DNA of 64,000 nt from Stygiolobus sp037389425 (GCF_037389425.1 NZ_JBBHKR010000047.1:1-64000); one strand, 5' to 3'; counted from the first letter of the stretch, positions 1 to 8,122 are shown. Notes: generated by a model not told the origin, from the sequence alone. Translations and numbers: made by a program.

Positions 1-255
1 ATCATTGAGGAAATTATAAGGGCTGTGGCTTTAAACGAGAACAAGGTAATGAGTATAGCGTTCCCGCACAAATACGAAGACGAGATCATTCACGTAAGCG
101 AGCCCGTTGTTGTAGGGAGGACTATAGGACCTTCATTGGAGCCCTTATTAGACGAAAAAGACAGGTGGCACTTAATGGCTTCTATTAAGGACTTCTACAG
201 CGTGTATAAGGAGAACTTGAAACAGCTCGAGCAGAGCTTGACCGCAAAACAGTAA
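1..255 (+). CDS. C-terminal end of an unrecognised protein (partial at left edge)
   Basis: The frame is open from base 1 to a TAA at 253-255, so the gene begins outside the window; the internal GTG at 25 and ATG at 49 need not be starts. The visible 84 residues are hydrophilic with a helical, Glu/Lys/Gln-rich end and no membrane segment. I do not recognise the family. A T-rich stretch follows within 20 bases, which suits the end of a transcript. Confidence 0.6.
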   Translation: MIEEIIRAVALNENKVMSIAFPHKYEDEIIHVSEPVVVGRTIGPSLEPLLDEKDRWHLMASIKDFYSVYKENLKQLEQSLTAKQ

Positions 256-267
256 AAGATCTTTAAC

Positions 268-290
268 GTAAACTTTCTTTTTTCTCCTCT
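268..290 (+). terminator. T-rich probable terminator
   Basis: Pyrimidine run with six consecutive T just after the stop codon at 255 and before the PadR promoter. Archaeal transcription commonly ends at U-rich tracts without a hairpin. Inferred from composition only. Confidence 0.35.
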
Positions 291-369
291 GAACTAGTTC
301 TAATTTAACACGTTGTTGTAAGTGATTATTAAGTGATTATATTCTGTTTCTTTTTGTTTTTTCTTTGAT

Positions 370-405
370 TTATACTTATATATTTCGATATCATAAGTGA
401 TATCT
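370..405 (+). promoter_or_regulatory. TATA box and palindromic operator of the PadR gene
   Basis: A TATA-like stretch at 370-383 is followed by a perfect inverted repeat, GATATCA (387-393) TAAG TGATATC (398-404), ending one base before the ATG at 406. TATA-to-ATG spacing of about 28 suggests a leaderless mRNA. A dyad between TATA and start site is where a repressor would block RNA polymerase, and PadR proteins commonly repress their own operon, so this is the likely operator of the gene it precedes. Confidence 0.6.
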
Positions 406-789
406 ATGAAAAGAAGGAGAAGGCTACGACACATTATTCTATCTATCCTCAGCAATAAAGGAGCTATGACTGGTGCTCAGATAATGAGGGAGATAGAGAA
501 GATGACTCAAGGTTTTTGGAAGCCTTCTCCGGGTGCTATATATCCAGCTCTAGACAAGCTCCTTGAGGAAGGTTACGTCTCTATAGCGAAAGTAGAGGGT
601 AGTCAAAAGTTTTACCAGATCACTGAGGCAGGGAAAGAGTTGTTAAGTCCCAGGCATCAGTTAGAGACAGTGATAGAGGAAATCCTTTCAGACCTAAGGT
701 TTATCCTTGAAAATAAGGATGAACTTGACGTAGAGCTAAAAGAGAAGTTGAAAAAAGGACTTAAGGAGGCGATAAGTAATCTTGATTGA
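406..789 (+). CDS. PadR-family transcriptional regulator
   Basis: 127 residues. The N-terminal ~80 form a PadR winged helix: basic start (MKRRRRLRH), a segment with GAMTGAQIMREIE, then the family pattern with SPGAIYPALDKLLEEGY for recognition helix and wing. The C-terminal ~45 residues are a charged dimerisation helix. A GTG at 397 is in frame, but it sits inside the operator palindrome and ATG 406 fits the TATA spacing. The gene overlaps the next ABC ATPase by 8 bases, so it heads an exporter operon, the usual setting for PadR repressors of efflux systems. The inducer is unknown. Confidence 0.88.
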   Translation: MKRRRRLRHIILSILSNKGAMTGAQIMREIEKMTQGFWKPSPGAIYPALDKLLEEGYVSIAKVEGSQKFYQITEAGKELLSPRHQLETVIEEILSDLRFILENKDELDVELKEKLKKGLKEAISNLD

Positions 790-1699
790 AATAGAACACA
801 TATCAAAAACTTTCACAGTCAAATCGAAAGAGATACGAGCTTTAGACGACGTGAGCTTTACAGTCCCTAAGTCTAGCATAGGGGCGTTAGTCGGTCATAA
901 CGGTGCAGGAAAAACCACACTAATAAAGATCTTATCAACCCTGATTATCCCTGATCAGGGAGACGCGAGGATAAACGGGATCAGTATCAGAGAGGAAAAG
1001 AAAGTAAGAAAAGAAATAGGTGTAATGATGGTAAGTGAGAGATCTTTCTACTTCAGGCTTTCGGGCTTTGATAATCTAGTCTTCTTCGGGATCGTCCAAG
1101 GCTTATCGATTTCTGAAGCGAAAAAAAGGGCAAAGGAACTCCTCAATTTGGTTGGTTTATCTCAATTTTCCGACATTCAATACATGAAATATAGCACCGG
1201 AATGCAAAGGAAACTGGCTTTAGCGAGAGCACTCTTATTAGACCCACCGGTAATTCTGTTAGACGAACCTACACTAGGTATGGATCCAGTTAGTTCAAGG
1301 GATTTTAGGAGTCTGGTTAAGGAGATCTCTAAGGAGGGTAAAACGATACTAATGACTTCACATAACATGAAAGAGGTCGAAGACCTAGCCGATAAAATAG
1401 TCTTATTAAAGAGAGGTAGAATAGTCTCTCAAGGCACTAGGGAAGAGATCATGTCAAGCATAGGGAAGATCAAGGTAGTTATAACCGACAGTATACCAAG
1501 AGGTTACGAGAAATACGTAAGCGGTTTTGTTCAAGGAAAAGTTATACTGAGAATCCCAGAAAAGGGAATAGAGGTAAAAGGTGAAGTAATAGGCGAAGAG
1601 GAGCCTACACTTGAGGATGTGTTTGTCTACTTTACAGATGAGGAGATTGACAGCCCTAAAAATAGGAGGAGAGGAGGTGGGTTCAGGAGATGGGAATAA
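782..1699 (+). CDS. ABC transporter ATP-binding protein (ABC-2/drug exporter type)
   Basis: 305 residues. Walker A GHNGAGKTT is at 38-46, an ABC signature of the form STGMQRK lies before LALARALLL, Walker B is ILLDEPTLGMDP, and the H-loop is TSHNM. The C-terminal ~90 residues are the variable extension seen in DrrA/CcmA-type ATPases. TTG start inside the end of padR, preceded by GGAGGCG. It should power the permease encoded next, with which it overlaps by 10 bases. Cargo is unknown; by analogy lipids, drugs or a peptide. Confidence 0.88.
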   Translation: MIEIEHISKTFTVKSKEIRALDDVSFTVPKSSIGALVGHNGAGKTTLIKILSTLIIPDQGDARINGISIREEKKVRKEIGVMMVSERSFYFRLSGFDNLVFFGIVQGLSISEAKKRAKELLNLVGLSQFSDIQYMKYSTGMQRKLALARALLLDPPVILLDEPTLGMDPVSSRDFRSLVKEISKEGKTILMTSHNMKEVEDLADKIVLLKRGRIVSQGTREEIMSSIGKIKVVITDSIPRGYEKYVSGFVQGKVILRIPEKGIEVKGEVIGEEEPTLEDVFVYFTDEEIDSPKNRRRGGGFRRWE

Positions 1700-2499
1700 T
1701 AGATAATCTTTACGCTTACATATACTTACGGGGTTTTAAGATATGGATTAGCTACAGAACACAGTTAGTGCTGAACGTATTATCTTGGGTCTTACCAGTT
1801 TTTACTTATTACTTTGTAGGAACTTCTTTAGGAGATAAGGTAGTTAGTTCTATGCATTTTAAAGATGAATCATATATTTCGTTCGTAGTAGTCGGACTGG
1901 CATTCCAAGGTTATATTTCGTCAGTAATAACGACCTTAAGTAGTAGGTTACGCAACGAGCAACTTTACGGTACGATAGAGTATTACGTATTGTCTTCTGG
2001 AGGAGTACTGTCATTTCTAATTTATTCAGCATTATGGGGATTTACAATAAATACTGTAAACGCAGTCATGATCTTACTCATAGGATACATTTTAGGTGTC
2101 AAGTATAACGTAAACCTCATTTCAGCTATAATCATTATTTTTCTACTACTTAGTTCTTCATTAGGTCTCGGAATGATTTCAGCTGGATTTACGATGATTG
2201 TGAAACAAGGGAACCCGATATCTTTCTTCTTTGCCACGTTTACCACACTGACGACCGGTGTAGTTTTTCCCGTGTCAGTCTTACCAGATTTTGTTAAGTT
2301 CATCAGCTACGCAATACCCCTCACATGGGCTCTTGAAGGTCTCAGGTATGCCCTGCTCGAGGGTTATTCGTTATCACAAGTCAGCGAATACGTAATAGCT
2401 TTGTCATTATTTACCTTCGTTATGATCCCGTTAGGTATCGCGTTTTACTCTTATGCCTTTAAGAGGGCTAGGTATAGAGGGACGTTGAGTGAGTACTGA
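1690..2499 (+). CDS. ABC-2 type transporter permease
   Basis: 269 residues with about six hydrophobic segments, including the ABC-2 hallmark region VFPVSVLPDFVKFISYAIPLTWALEG around residues 190-220. It is the membrane half of the exporter whose ATPase overlaps its start. ATG at 1690 lies within a GGAGATGG context that also acts as ribosome site. With the PadR gene it forms a three-gene, translationally coupled operon. Confidence 0.87.
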   Translation: MGIIDNLYAYIYLRGFKIWISYRTQLVLNVLSWVLPVFTYYFVGTSLGDKVVSSMHFKDESYISFVVVGLAFQGYISSVITTLSSRLRNEQLYGTIEYYVLSSGGVLSFLIYSALWGFTINTVNAVMILLIGYILGVKYNVNLISAIIIIFLLLSSSLGLGMISAGFTMIVKQGNPISFFFATFTTLTTGVVFPVSVLPDFVKFISYAIPLTWALEGLRYALLEGYSLSQVSEYVIALSLFTFVMIPLGIAFYSYAFKRARYRGTLSEY

Positions 2500-2540
2500 G
2501 ACCACTAATTTTTAATAATAAGGGAGGAGATTTTATCTCG

Positions 2541-2858
2541 ATGCAGAAAGTATTCGAAAACGATAATATAAATATTCAGATGTTTGCTCAGGATATTGAA
2601 AACTCATTAAAGGATGAAGGATGGCAAACTACCTTAACGCAAAACGGTCCTAACGATTACATCATAAGGGGGACAAAAAAGGCTGGCCACATACACCACA
2701 AAGTAGAGGAGATAATAGTAAGAATCAGGGGAGACCCTAACAATGTTATCGTAGTGGTTGAAGAAGAAAACATAGGGGCTTTCGGTAGGATGTGGATAAA
2801 CGCTAAACTATTGGGAGAAATGGAAAGAAAAGTGAAAGATGGTTTCTACTCTATCTGA
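2541..2858 (+). CDS. Conserved-looking hypothetical protein, 105 aa
   Basis: Soluble alpha/beta protein without membrane segments or cysteines. A middle block with GTKKAGHIHHKVEEIIVRIRG, then strand-like IVVVEEE, then a helical end. A TTTTAATAAT box at about 2510 and GGGAGGAG upstream of the ATG support independent expression. I do not recognise a family. It is followed at once by the hairpin and GC-rich island at 2863-3010. Confidence 0.6.
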   Translation: MQKVFENDNINIQMFAQDIENSLKDEGWQTTLTQNGPNDYIIRGTKKAGHIHHKVEEIIVRIRGDPNNVIVVVEEENIGAFGRMWINAKLLGEMERKVKDGFYSI

Positions 2859-2862
2859 CTTC

Positions 2863-2871
2863 CTTATATAA
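2863..2871 (+). promoter_or_regulatory. TATA-like box before the GC-rich island
   Basis: TTATATAA-type box just after the stop of the preceding gene. The base about 26 downstream falls near 2895, at the edge of the hairpin and GC-rich segment, so it could start a non-coding transcript on the plus strand. Not tested. Confidence 0.3.
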
Positions 2872-2879
2872 AACATATT

Positions 2880-2908
2880 AGTCAGATCTGGGTAATACAG
2901 ATCTGACT
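2880..2908 (+). repeat. 11-bp perfect hairpin
   Basis: AGTCAGATCTG (2880-2890) and CAGATCTGACT (2898-2908) are perfect reverse complements around a 7-base loop. It could be a terminator/processing hairpin, an operator, or a subterminal palindrome of a mobile element. Being perfect in AT-rich DNA, it is unlikely to be chance. Confidence 0.6.
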
Positions 2909-3000
2909 GGGGTGTAGGCCGTGACGCTCCTTGGGCTTAAAGCTTGCCGGGGAGCTTGGCCGCCTCCAACTCGGACCGGAAGTTGGGCAAAAAGCCCGAA
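2909..3000 (+). ncRNA. Candidate structured RNA (GC-rich island)
   Basis: A markedly GC-rich segment in AT-rich intergenic DNA, a known signature of structured RNA in hyperthermophiles. Bases can be folded by eye into a three-way junction: outer stem TTGGGCTT (2931-2938) with AAGCCCGA (2992-2999), hairpin AAGCT/AGCTT (2940-2944 with 2953-2957), and hairpin CCAACT/AGTTGG (2966-2971 with 2981-2986). A minus-strand frame through it (3134 to 2937) has no recognisable domain. It matches no tRNA, 5S, 7S or RNase P pattern I can recall; a second transposon end is the main alternative. Confidence 0.4.
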
Positions 3001-3165
3001 TAAAACATAAGAGTGTAATTGGAGGCACCCAGTTCAGGAATAGACGTAAGATAAATTAATTGTACTAAAATAAGCAGTTTAACGCTAGTAAGTAAAGCAG
3101 GTTCCATGGCGTAAGTAGTGTGAACTATGCTCAATTTTCAAGGAAAGTTTTTATACCGGAAGCTC

Positions 3166-3480
3166 ACCACCCTGGAAGGGTCGAGGGTTCCCTTCTAGAG
3201 GGCTCATAGTTCCCACCATTGATTCGGGTTTACATCTCTCATCTGGTGGACAGTCGAGTGGCTAAGAGAACCACTCCCATTTGAAAGGGGGACTTTCATT
3301 GCCGAGCTCTAGTCCCTTGAAGGAAGGAGATAACGGTTGCTCCTCCCACAGTCCCATTAAGCCCTCAATCGAGCTGGGGAAGAGCGTCATTAGCATCACT
3401 GAGAGAAATTTTGGCAAAGAAGTATTTAAATATAAGGGGGCTATCCATCCCAGCTGGCGAGGCTTTCCACCCCCTTAACC
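3166..3480 (-). mobile_element. tnpB-less IS605-type element with retained omega-RNA-like end
   Basis: Both ends match the TnpB element at 32676-33940. The LE-like end, 3408-3476, is nearly identical to 33867-33935. The RE-like end, 3166-3299, aligns with 32678-32778 and still encodes in minus frame a relic of the TnpB tail (SLSHSTVHQMRDVNPN against SLTLSTAPQMRDVRPN). The ~110 bases between are GC-rich and unrelated to tnpB. It is thus a short non-autonomous derivative in the same orientation. In TnpB elements the RE and tnpB tail encode the guide (omega) RNA, so a guide transcript could survive without protein. It interrupts no visible gene. Confidence 0.7.
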
Positions 3481-3538
3481 CCTTTCTTTGTAAAATTAGA
3501 ACGGTAAGAACAGCGTCTTTTTCTTCTCCGTCGTTATT

Positions 3539-4282
3539 TCACCCTTTATTTGCTTTCTTATGTCTATCCTTAAACCCTTCCATTCTGGACTTCGCAGACT
3601 TGGTTGTGGACAGAAGGGCTAACTCCATTATAGCCCTCTGTATTCTCTCCTTTTCAGCCTTAGTCCACTTCTTTATTACTTTTACAGCTTCTAAGTCTAC
3701 GTTTAGTATAATGTCTTTAGCTATTTCCTTCGACTTCATGAGAACGTCGTCCGCTATGTAATCAACAATCCCTATTTGTTTTGCCTCTTCAGCAGTGATG
3801 ACTTCCCCCGTGATCGCCAATCTGTTTACAGCCCTCCCCCAGTACTTATGCCCTACACTTATGGCCATGGGCGGTATTAGACCCAGCTTTGCCTCAGGTA
3901 TTGAAAACTTAGACTCTTTACTCCCTACCACCACGTCACAGAACAGCAGTATTTCGCAACCTCCTCCATAAGCTAGCCCGTTAACCGCACATATGAGGGG
4001 CTTCTCAAGCTCGATTAGGGACTCCACGGCATAGTAAAGGGTGTCAAAGAACTTCTTAGCATCATCAGCGTCTTTAAGTTCAGCCATGGCAAATATATCA
4101 TCCCCAGCCGAAAACGCCCTCCCCTCTCCGGTTAAGACCAATACTTTCACATTTTTATCGTTATTAGCCGTTCTAACCTTGTCCCCTAACTCCTTCCAGC
4201 TCTCCTCATCAAAGGAATTTAGTCTGTCAACTCTGTCTAACGTAATCCACGCTATACCGTCCTCATCCACTTTGTACTTCAT
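3539..4282 (-). CDS. Enoyl-CoA hydratase/isomerase (crotonase family)
   Basis: 247 residues, usual crotonase length. Oxyanion-hole segments are FSAGDDIFAMAEL and AVNGLAYGGGCEILLFCD; the second acidic residue region is IPEAKLGLIPP. It should hydrate or isomerise an enoyl-CoA in fatty-acid or aromatic-acid breakdown. Its ATG lies inside the end of the upstream molybdenum-hydroxylase gene (20-base overlap), so the three minus-strand genes from 7841 form one operon. That linkage suggests the hydroxylase acts on a CoA ester or its precursor. Confidence 0.88.
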   Translation of the reverse strand: MKYKVDEDGIAWITLDRVDRLNSFDEESWKELGDKVRTANNDKNVKVLVLTGEGRAFSAGDDIFAMAELKDADDAKKFFDTLYYAVESLIELEKPLICAVNGLAYGGGCEILLFCDVVVGSKESKFSIPEAKLGLIPPMAISVGHKYWGRAVNRLAITGEVITAEEAKQIGIVDYIADDVLMKSKEIAKDIILNVDLEAVKVIKKWTKAEKERIQRAIMELALLSTTKSAKSRMEGFKDRHKKANKG

Positions 4283-5564
4283 TCCTGCTCGCCTCTTTAA
4301 TAGCTCTTATTATATTTACGTAACCAGTACACCTACAAATATTTCTTATAGAGTACTTTAACGACTCATTAGCCGCTTTCGGATCTACGTTCTTTAAGTA
4401 ATCGTAACTAGCCATTAGAAAACCGTGCGTGCAGTACCCACATTGAGACGCGTAATTATTTACAAACGAATTCTTTAGCCACTCCACATCGAGACCTCTA
4501 ACTGTCCTCACATCCAAGTTGACGGCTTGAACTGCTAAAAACAAGCAAGATTTCACAGAAATGCCGTTAATAATTACAGTACAAGCCCCGCACTTACCTT
4601 CGTCGCATCCTTTCTTTACCTCAGTAAACCCGTTTTTACGTAAGAAGTCTACCAATAGAGTTCTGCCCTCTACTCTGTCCTCTATCAACACCCCGTTAAC
4701 CCTGACTTTAATTTTGGCTTCATCAATCACTCTCATCCCTTCTCCGGTCTTCCAGCTTATCTTCCTTTCTTCGACTAATCTCAACTCGTAGTCACCTTGG
4801 TCAAACGTGTTGATCAATTCTCTGACTAGCTTTAGTCTACCTTCTCCGTTCATATGATGGTCTGACATCGGTTCTTCGTTAACACTCTCCAGCGCTTTTA
4901 TCAACTCTTCTTTGCTGTTTTCTTCTAGGATTATCGGTCTCGGAAAAACACCTCCTATCGAAGCTCTGAGTTTTCCATCCTTCTTCTTTAATACGGCGAG
5001 TACAGCAATAGGATACGCAGAACCTCCTCTCTTTATTGCCTTAAAGTAAAGCTTAGAGCTATTGGGCTCACGAAAGGAGACCTCAGTTAGTAACTCTCCC
5101 TCCTTTAAAGTGGTAGTATAGGGATCTTCGTACAAGTCTTTAACTTTGATTTTTCTACTTCCCCTTTTACTTAAAACTTTAACCTCAGCGTCTAAGACGA
5201 GCAACGCTGGGTAATAGTTTGCAGAGGGGTCTGCGTTAACAAGAGAACCACCTACAGTGCCCCTATTCCTCACTTGTAAGTCCGCTATACTGATCGCTAC
5301 GTTCCTCAGAAGAGGGAGATTCGAAGCTATCTCGTTATGTCTAGTTAAAGCCCCGATTCTATAGACTCCATCCTCTCTTTTTACATAATCTAAATCCAAC
5401 TCGTTGATGTCAACCAACATGTCAAAGGGGATCCCCAGCCTCATCATCGGGATGAGACTTTGCCCACCTGCTAACGGTCTCCCTTCTTCTAAAGCCTCTA
5501 GGGCTTCCTCCAGGGTCTTCACTCTAACGTATTTGAAAGGCCTAGGGACTCCAAGTACATACAT
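4263..5564 (-). CDS. Fused FAD-binding and 2Fe-2S subunit of a molybdenum hydroxylase (CoxM-CoxS type)
   Basis: 433 residues, about the sum of a short CoxM (FAD) and a CoxS (Fe-S) subunit. Residues 1-~270 carry the FAD-domain motifs LAGGQSLIPMMR, RNRGTVGGSLVNADPSA and a C-terminal CO-dehydrogenase flavoprotein part. From ~275 comes a complete small subunit: plant-type cluster CDEGKCGACT plus a later Cys, then CGYCTHG and CRCTGY for the second 2Fe-2S. In most family members these are separate genes in the order L, M, S or M, L, S. The stop of the large-subunit gene abuts this start. Electrons should pass Mo, Fe-S, FAD. Confidence 0.87.
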   Translation of the reverse strand: MYVLGVPRPFKYVRVKTLEEALEALEEGRPLAGGQSLIPMMRLGIPFDMLVDINELDLDYVKREDGVYRIGALTRHNEIASNLPLLRNVAISIADLQVRNRGTVGGSLVNADPSANYYPALLVLDAEVKVLSKRGSRKIKVKDLYEDPYTTTLKEGELLTEVSFREPNSSKLYFKAIKRGGSAYPIAVLAVLKKKDGKLRASIGGVFPRPIILEENSKEELIKALESVNEEPMSDHHMNGEGRLKLVRELINTFDQGDYELRLVEERKISWKTGEGMRVIDEAKIKVRVNGVLIEDRVEGRTLLVDFLRKNGFTEVKKGCDEGKCGACTVIINGISVKSCLFLAVQAVNLDVRTVRGLDVEWLKNSFVNNYASQCGYCTHGFLMASYDYLKNVDPKAANESLKYSIRNICRCTGYVNIIRAIKEASRNEVQSG

Positions 5565-7841
5565 TTAGGTCACCCTTATGGGAGTCTCACTTACCCTTTT
5601 CTTTAACAATCTAGACACTGCGTTGGCAATAGCAGCTGGGGCACCCATTATGGGACCTTCTCCACCTCCGTACGCACCAGAAGGAATATAAGGGGAAGGA
5701 GTTTCGAAGTGGATATATTGGATGTCAGCATCGACGAGGTCCCCTAACGTGAGTGACTCATAGGAATCAAAAGTGGTAACCAAAGGATTCCCCCTCTCGT
5801 CGTATTTCAGCTCCTCGTACAGAGCCAAGTTAATCCCGTGGATTATACTCCCCGTCATAATACCCTCCAGAATGTCCTTTTCCAGGATTTTGCCTATATC
5901 ATGTGAGACAACGTATTTGACCACCTTAACTTGACCGTCAATGATCTTGACTACAGCGAGGTGTGCGTTTATCCCATAAGCCAGAGCCGAATTAATTCTA
6001 TCCCCGTCGACCGGTTTTAGAAGCGGTGAATAAAAATAACCAGTTGAGACAAGAGGAAAGTCAACGTTAAACGCCGAAGGGTTCCAGTGATAAGCTGATA
6101 CCAACCTCCTGACGTCTACGGACTTCTTCGGGTTTTTAACGTCTACAAATTGCCCGTTCTGAAATGTTACTTCTTCAGCCTCTAGGTACTTTTTAGCTAA
6201 AGTAATTAGCTTTTTCTTCATATCCTCGATAGTGAGAATTAACGCACTTATGATTACTGGAGCAAATCTACTGGAATAACTACCACTAGCCAAGTTCCAC
6301 GGCTGATCTGTGTCAACTTGGTTAGTCACTGACACTTCATTAGGCTTCAACCCTAACTCCTTACAAACGATATCAACTATAGTTGTCTCGTGTCCGAGCC
6401 CTTCATTCGTACCATTTACGAACACAGACAGAGTCCCGTCAGGGTTAAAGCTTAAGGTGAGGTAGTCTGCCGAAGCTGAGTGCGGATTCCTCCTATTGTT
6501 TAATGCCAGATCCACGTAGGCTAAGTTAGTAACAGAGGGTTCAACAAAGACAGCTAAACCTACTCCTACATCCTTTTGTCCCTTCCACCTCTCGTATTCC
6601 TCCCTAATTGCATTAACAACCCTTAGGTAATCTTGTTTCGGGTAAAGACCTCCTCCGGGCGTCTCATAAAACTCTATACCATCTATAACTCTATCAAAAC
6701 GGGTTATAAGGTTCTTAATCCTTAATTCTAACGGGTCTATACCCAATTCGTCAGCTAGGTGATCGATCGCAGTTTCTAGAGCGAAGAAGAATGGTGGTGC
6801 TCCGTAGCCTCTATTAAGACCTGTAGGGCTCTTGTTAGTGACTACTACTCTATACCAACCTGAGATGTTCTTTACATCATAAGCACCGTTTAGACACCCT
6901 TGAACCCTAAATAGAGCTCCGGGCTCAGGCGGTCTTACGTAAGCTCCAACGTCTTCTACGAAGTTATACCTTATCCCCAGAATCTTTCCGCTTTTAGTAG
7001 CCGCTATTTCGACCTCTCCTTTTCTTTCAGATCCAGCGGAACTCGCGATAAAGTGTTCGGTTCTACTTTCCGCCCATCTCACTGGTGCTTTCACGATCTT
7101 AGAGGCAGCAGCTGCCAAGGTTATATATGGGTAAATTTCATATTTAATACCAAAACTACCCCCTATGTCCTTAGGGGTCTTCATCTTCAGCTTAGTTATA
7201 GGTATGTTCAACGCCTTGGTAATAAAATAGGCTTGGAGCATTGGACCCTGAATGTTAGCCCACACTCTTAGTTCTTCCTCAAAGTGAACGAGGACTCCGT
7301 ACGGCTCGAGAGGTAATGCCGAATGTCGTGAGAATTTAAACGGGTGTGTGATTACCACTTCAGCCTTAGAAAACGCGTCCTGATCCCCAAAAGAGAACAC
7401 TTTGTCCATCACAACGTTGGTACCGATCTCCTCGTGAACCAGAGAGTTCCCTTTAAGTGCATCATCGATAGTTACTACCGGCGTTAACTCCTCAAAGTCT
7501 ACTTGAACGTAATCAAGTAGGTCTATTGCTTTATAGTAGTCCTTTGCGAGGACTAGGACTAAAGGCTCTCCTACGTACCTCACCTTCCTCCTCGCAAAGG
7601 GGAAATACTCGATTTTTTTATCGACAGTATTAGGAAAGGGATTTATAATCACTTTGGAAAGGTCTTCCGGAGTTAGGGCGATTCCTCCGTGGGAGAAGAC
7701 ATCCTTGACGTCTATTCTCTTGATTATACCGTGAGCTATAGGACTCCTGAAAATGACCATTTGGAGAGTCCCCGGGAAGTCCGGAATGTCATTGATATAC
7801 AACCCCTCTCCGTTTACTGCTCTTTCTCCTTCGATATACAT
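5565..7841 (-). CDS. Molybdenum hydroxylase large subunit (xanthine dehydrogenase/CoxL family)
   Basis: 758 residues, normal for the family. N-terminal hammerhead domain (GLYINDIPDFPGTLQMVIFRSPIAHG), then Mo-cofactor domains ending in YGGGEGPIMGAPAAIANAV, whose Glu is the usual catalytic base. The position that reads AYRCSFR in true CO dehydrogenase reads LNRGYGAPPFFFALE here, so CO is an unlikely substrate; aldehydes, aromatic acids or CoA esters are alternatives. First gene of the operon. An AT-rich TATA-like stretch precedes ATG 7841 on the minus strand. Confidence 0.88.
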   Translation of the reverse strand: MYIEGERAVNGEGLYINDIPDFPGTLQMVIFRSPIAHGIIKRIDVKDVFSHGGIALTPEDLSKVIINPFPNTVDKKIEYFPFARRKVRYVGEPLVLVLAKDYYKAIDLLDYVQVDFEELTPVVTIDDALKGNSLVHEEIGTNVVMDKVFSFGDQDAFSKAEVVITHPFKFSRHSALPLEPYGVLVHFEEELRVWANIQGPMLQAYFITKALNIPITKLKMKTPKDIGGSFGIKYEIYPYITLAAAASKIVKAPVRWAESRTEHFIASSAGSERKGEVEIAATKSGKILGIRYNFVEDVGAYVRPPEPGALFRVQGCLNGAYDVKNISGWYRVVVTNKSPTGLNRGYGAPPFFFALETAIDHLADELGIDPLELRIKNLITRFDRVIDGIEFYETPGGGLYPKQDYLRVVNAIREEYERWKGQKDVGVGLAVFVEPSVTNLAYVDLALNNRRNPHSASADYLTLSFNPDGTLSVFVNGTNEGLGHETTIVDIVCKELGLKPNEVSVTNQVDTDQPWNLASGSYSSRFAPVIISALILTIEDMKKKLITLAKKYLEAEEVTFQNGQFVDVKNPKKSVDVRRLVSAYHWNPSAFNVDFPLVSTGYFYSPLLKPVDGDRINSALAYGINAHLAVVKIIDGQVKVVKYVVSHDIGKILEKDILEGIMTGSIIHGINLALYEELKYDERGNPLVTTFDSYESLTLGDLVDADIQYIHFETPSPYIPSGAYGGGEGPIMGAPAAIANAVSRLLKKRVSETPIRVT

Positions 7842-7947
7842 AAAATATACATTGTATTGAAACTTAATAAAATTATTAAAGGTAGTTCACTTTTGTGAGG
7901 TACAAATCTGTGGAGAGTAAATAGTATGAGAAAAATAAGGATAAAAC

Positions 7948-7957
7948 CTTAATATCT
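7948..7957 (+). promoter_or_regulatory. TATA-like box for the small membrane gene
   Basis: CCTTAATATC-type box ending about 22 bases before ATG 7979, the spacing of a leaderless Sulfolobales promoter. Confidence 0.4.
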
Positions 7958-7978
7958 AAAAGAGTGGACTTTGATATC

Positions 7979-8122
7979 ATGAGCTCAGGAGGAGAAAAGG
8001 GCTTTAAATCAGATGAGAAGGTCGATAAGTGGAGTGTAGTGGTATTTCTTGTAGAGGTATTACTACTTATAGGGATTGTAGGGTCGCTAATTGGGATCTT
8101 GCCGGTACTCGCTCACACGTAG
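7979..8122 (+). CDS. Small single-span membrane protein, 47 aa
   Basis: ATG to TAG, 47 codons: a charged N-terminal 20 residues (MSSGGEKGFKSDEKVDKW), one long hydrophobic helix (VVVFLVEVLLLIGIVGSLIGILPVLA), then HT. Hydrophobic pattern, codon use and an upstream TATA-like box argue for a real gene. Small proteins of this form can be respiratory-complex or Sec accessory subunits, but the sequence does not identify which. Its only plus-strand neighbour is the ABC operon 150 bases on. Confidence 0.55.
   Translation: MSSGGEKGFKSDEKVDKWSVVVFLVEVLLLIGIVGSLIGILPVLAHT

Noticed and set aside
2909..3000. 5S, 7S/SRP or RNase P RNA
   Set aside because: CCGGAAGTT recalls 5S rRNA, but length, flanks and stem order do not fit; conserved 7S and RNase P cores are absent.
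2937..3134. Minus-strand open frame of 65 codons in the GC-rich island
   Set aside because: No domain, low-complexity look, and it crosses the region that folds as RNA; more likely chance or a transposon-tail relic.
3281..3761. Plus-strand frames across the short element and the crotonase end
   Set aside because: They run through transposon ends and antisense to the enoyl-CoA hydratase; no family pattern.
5565..7841. Aerobic CO dehydrogenase (coxL)
   Set aside because: The active-site loop reads LNRGYGAPP instead of the AYRCSFR type, so only the wider hydroxylase family is supported.
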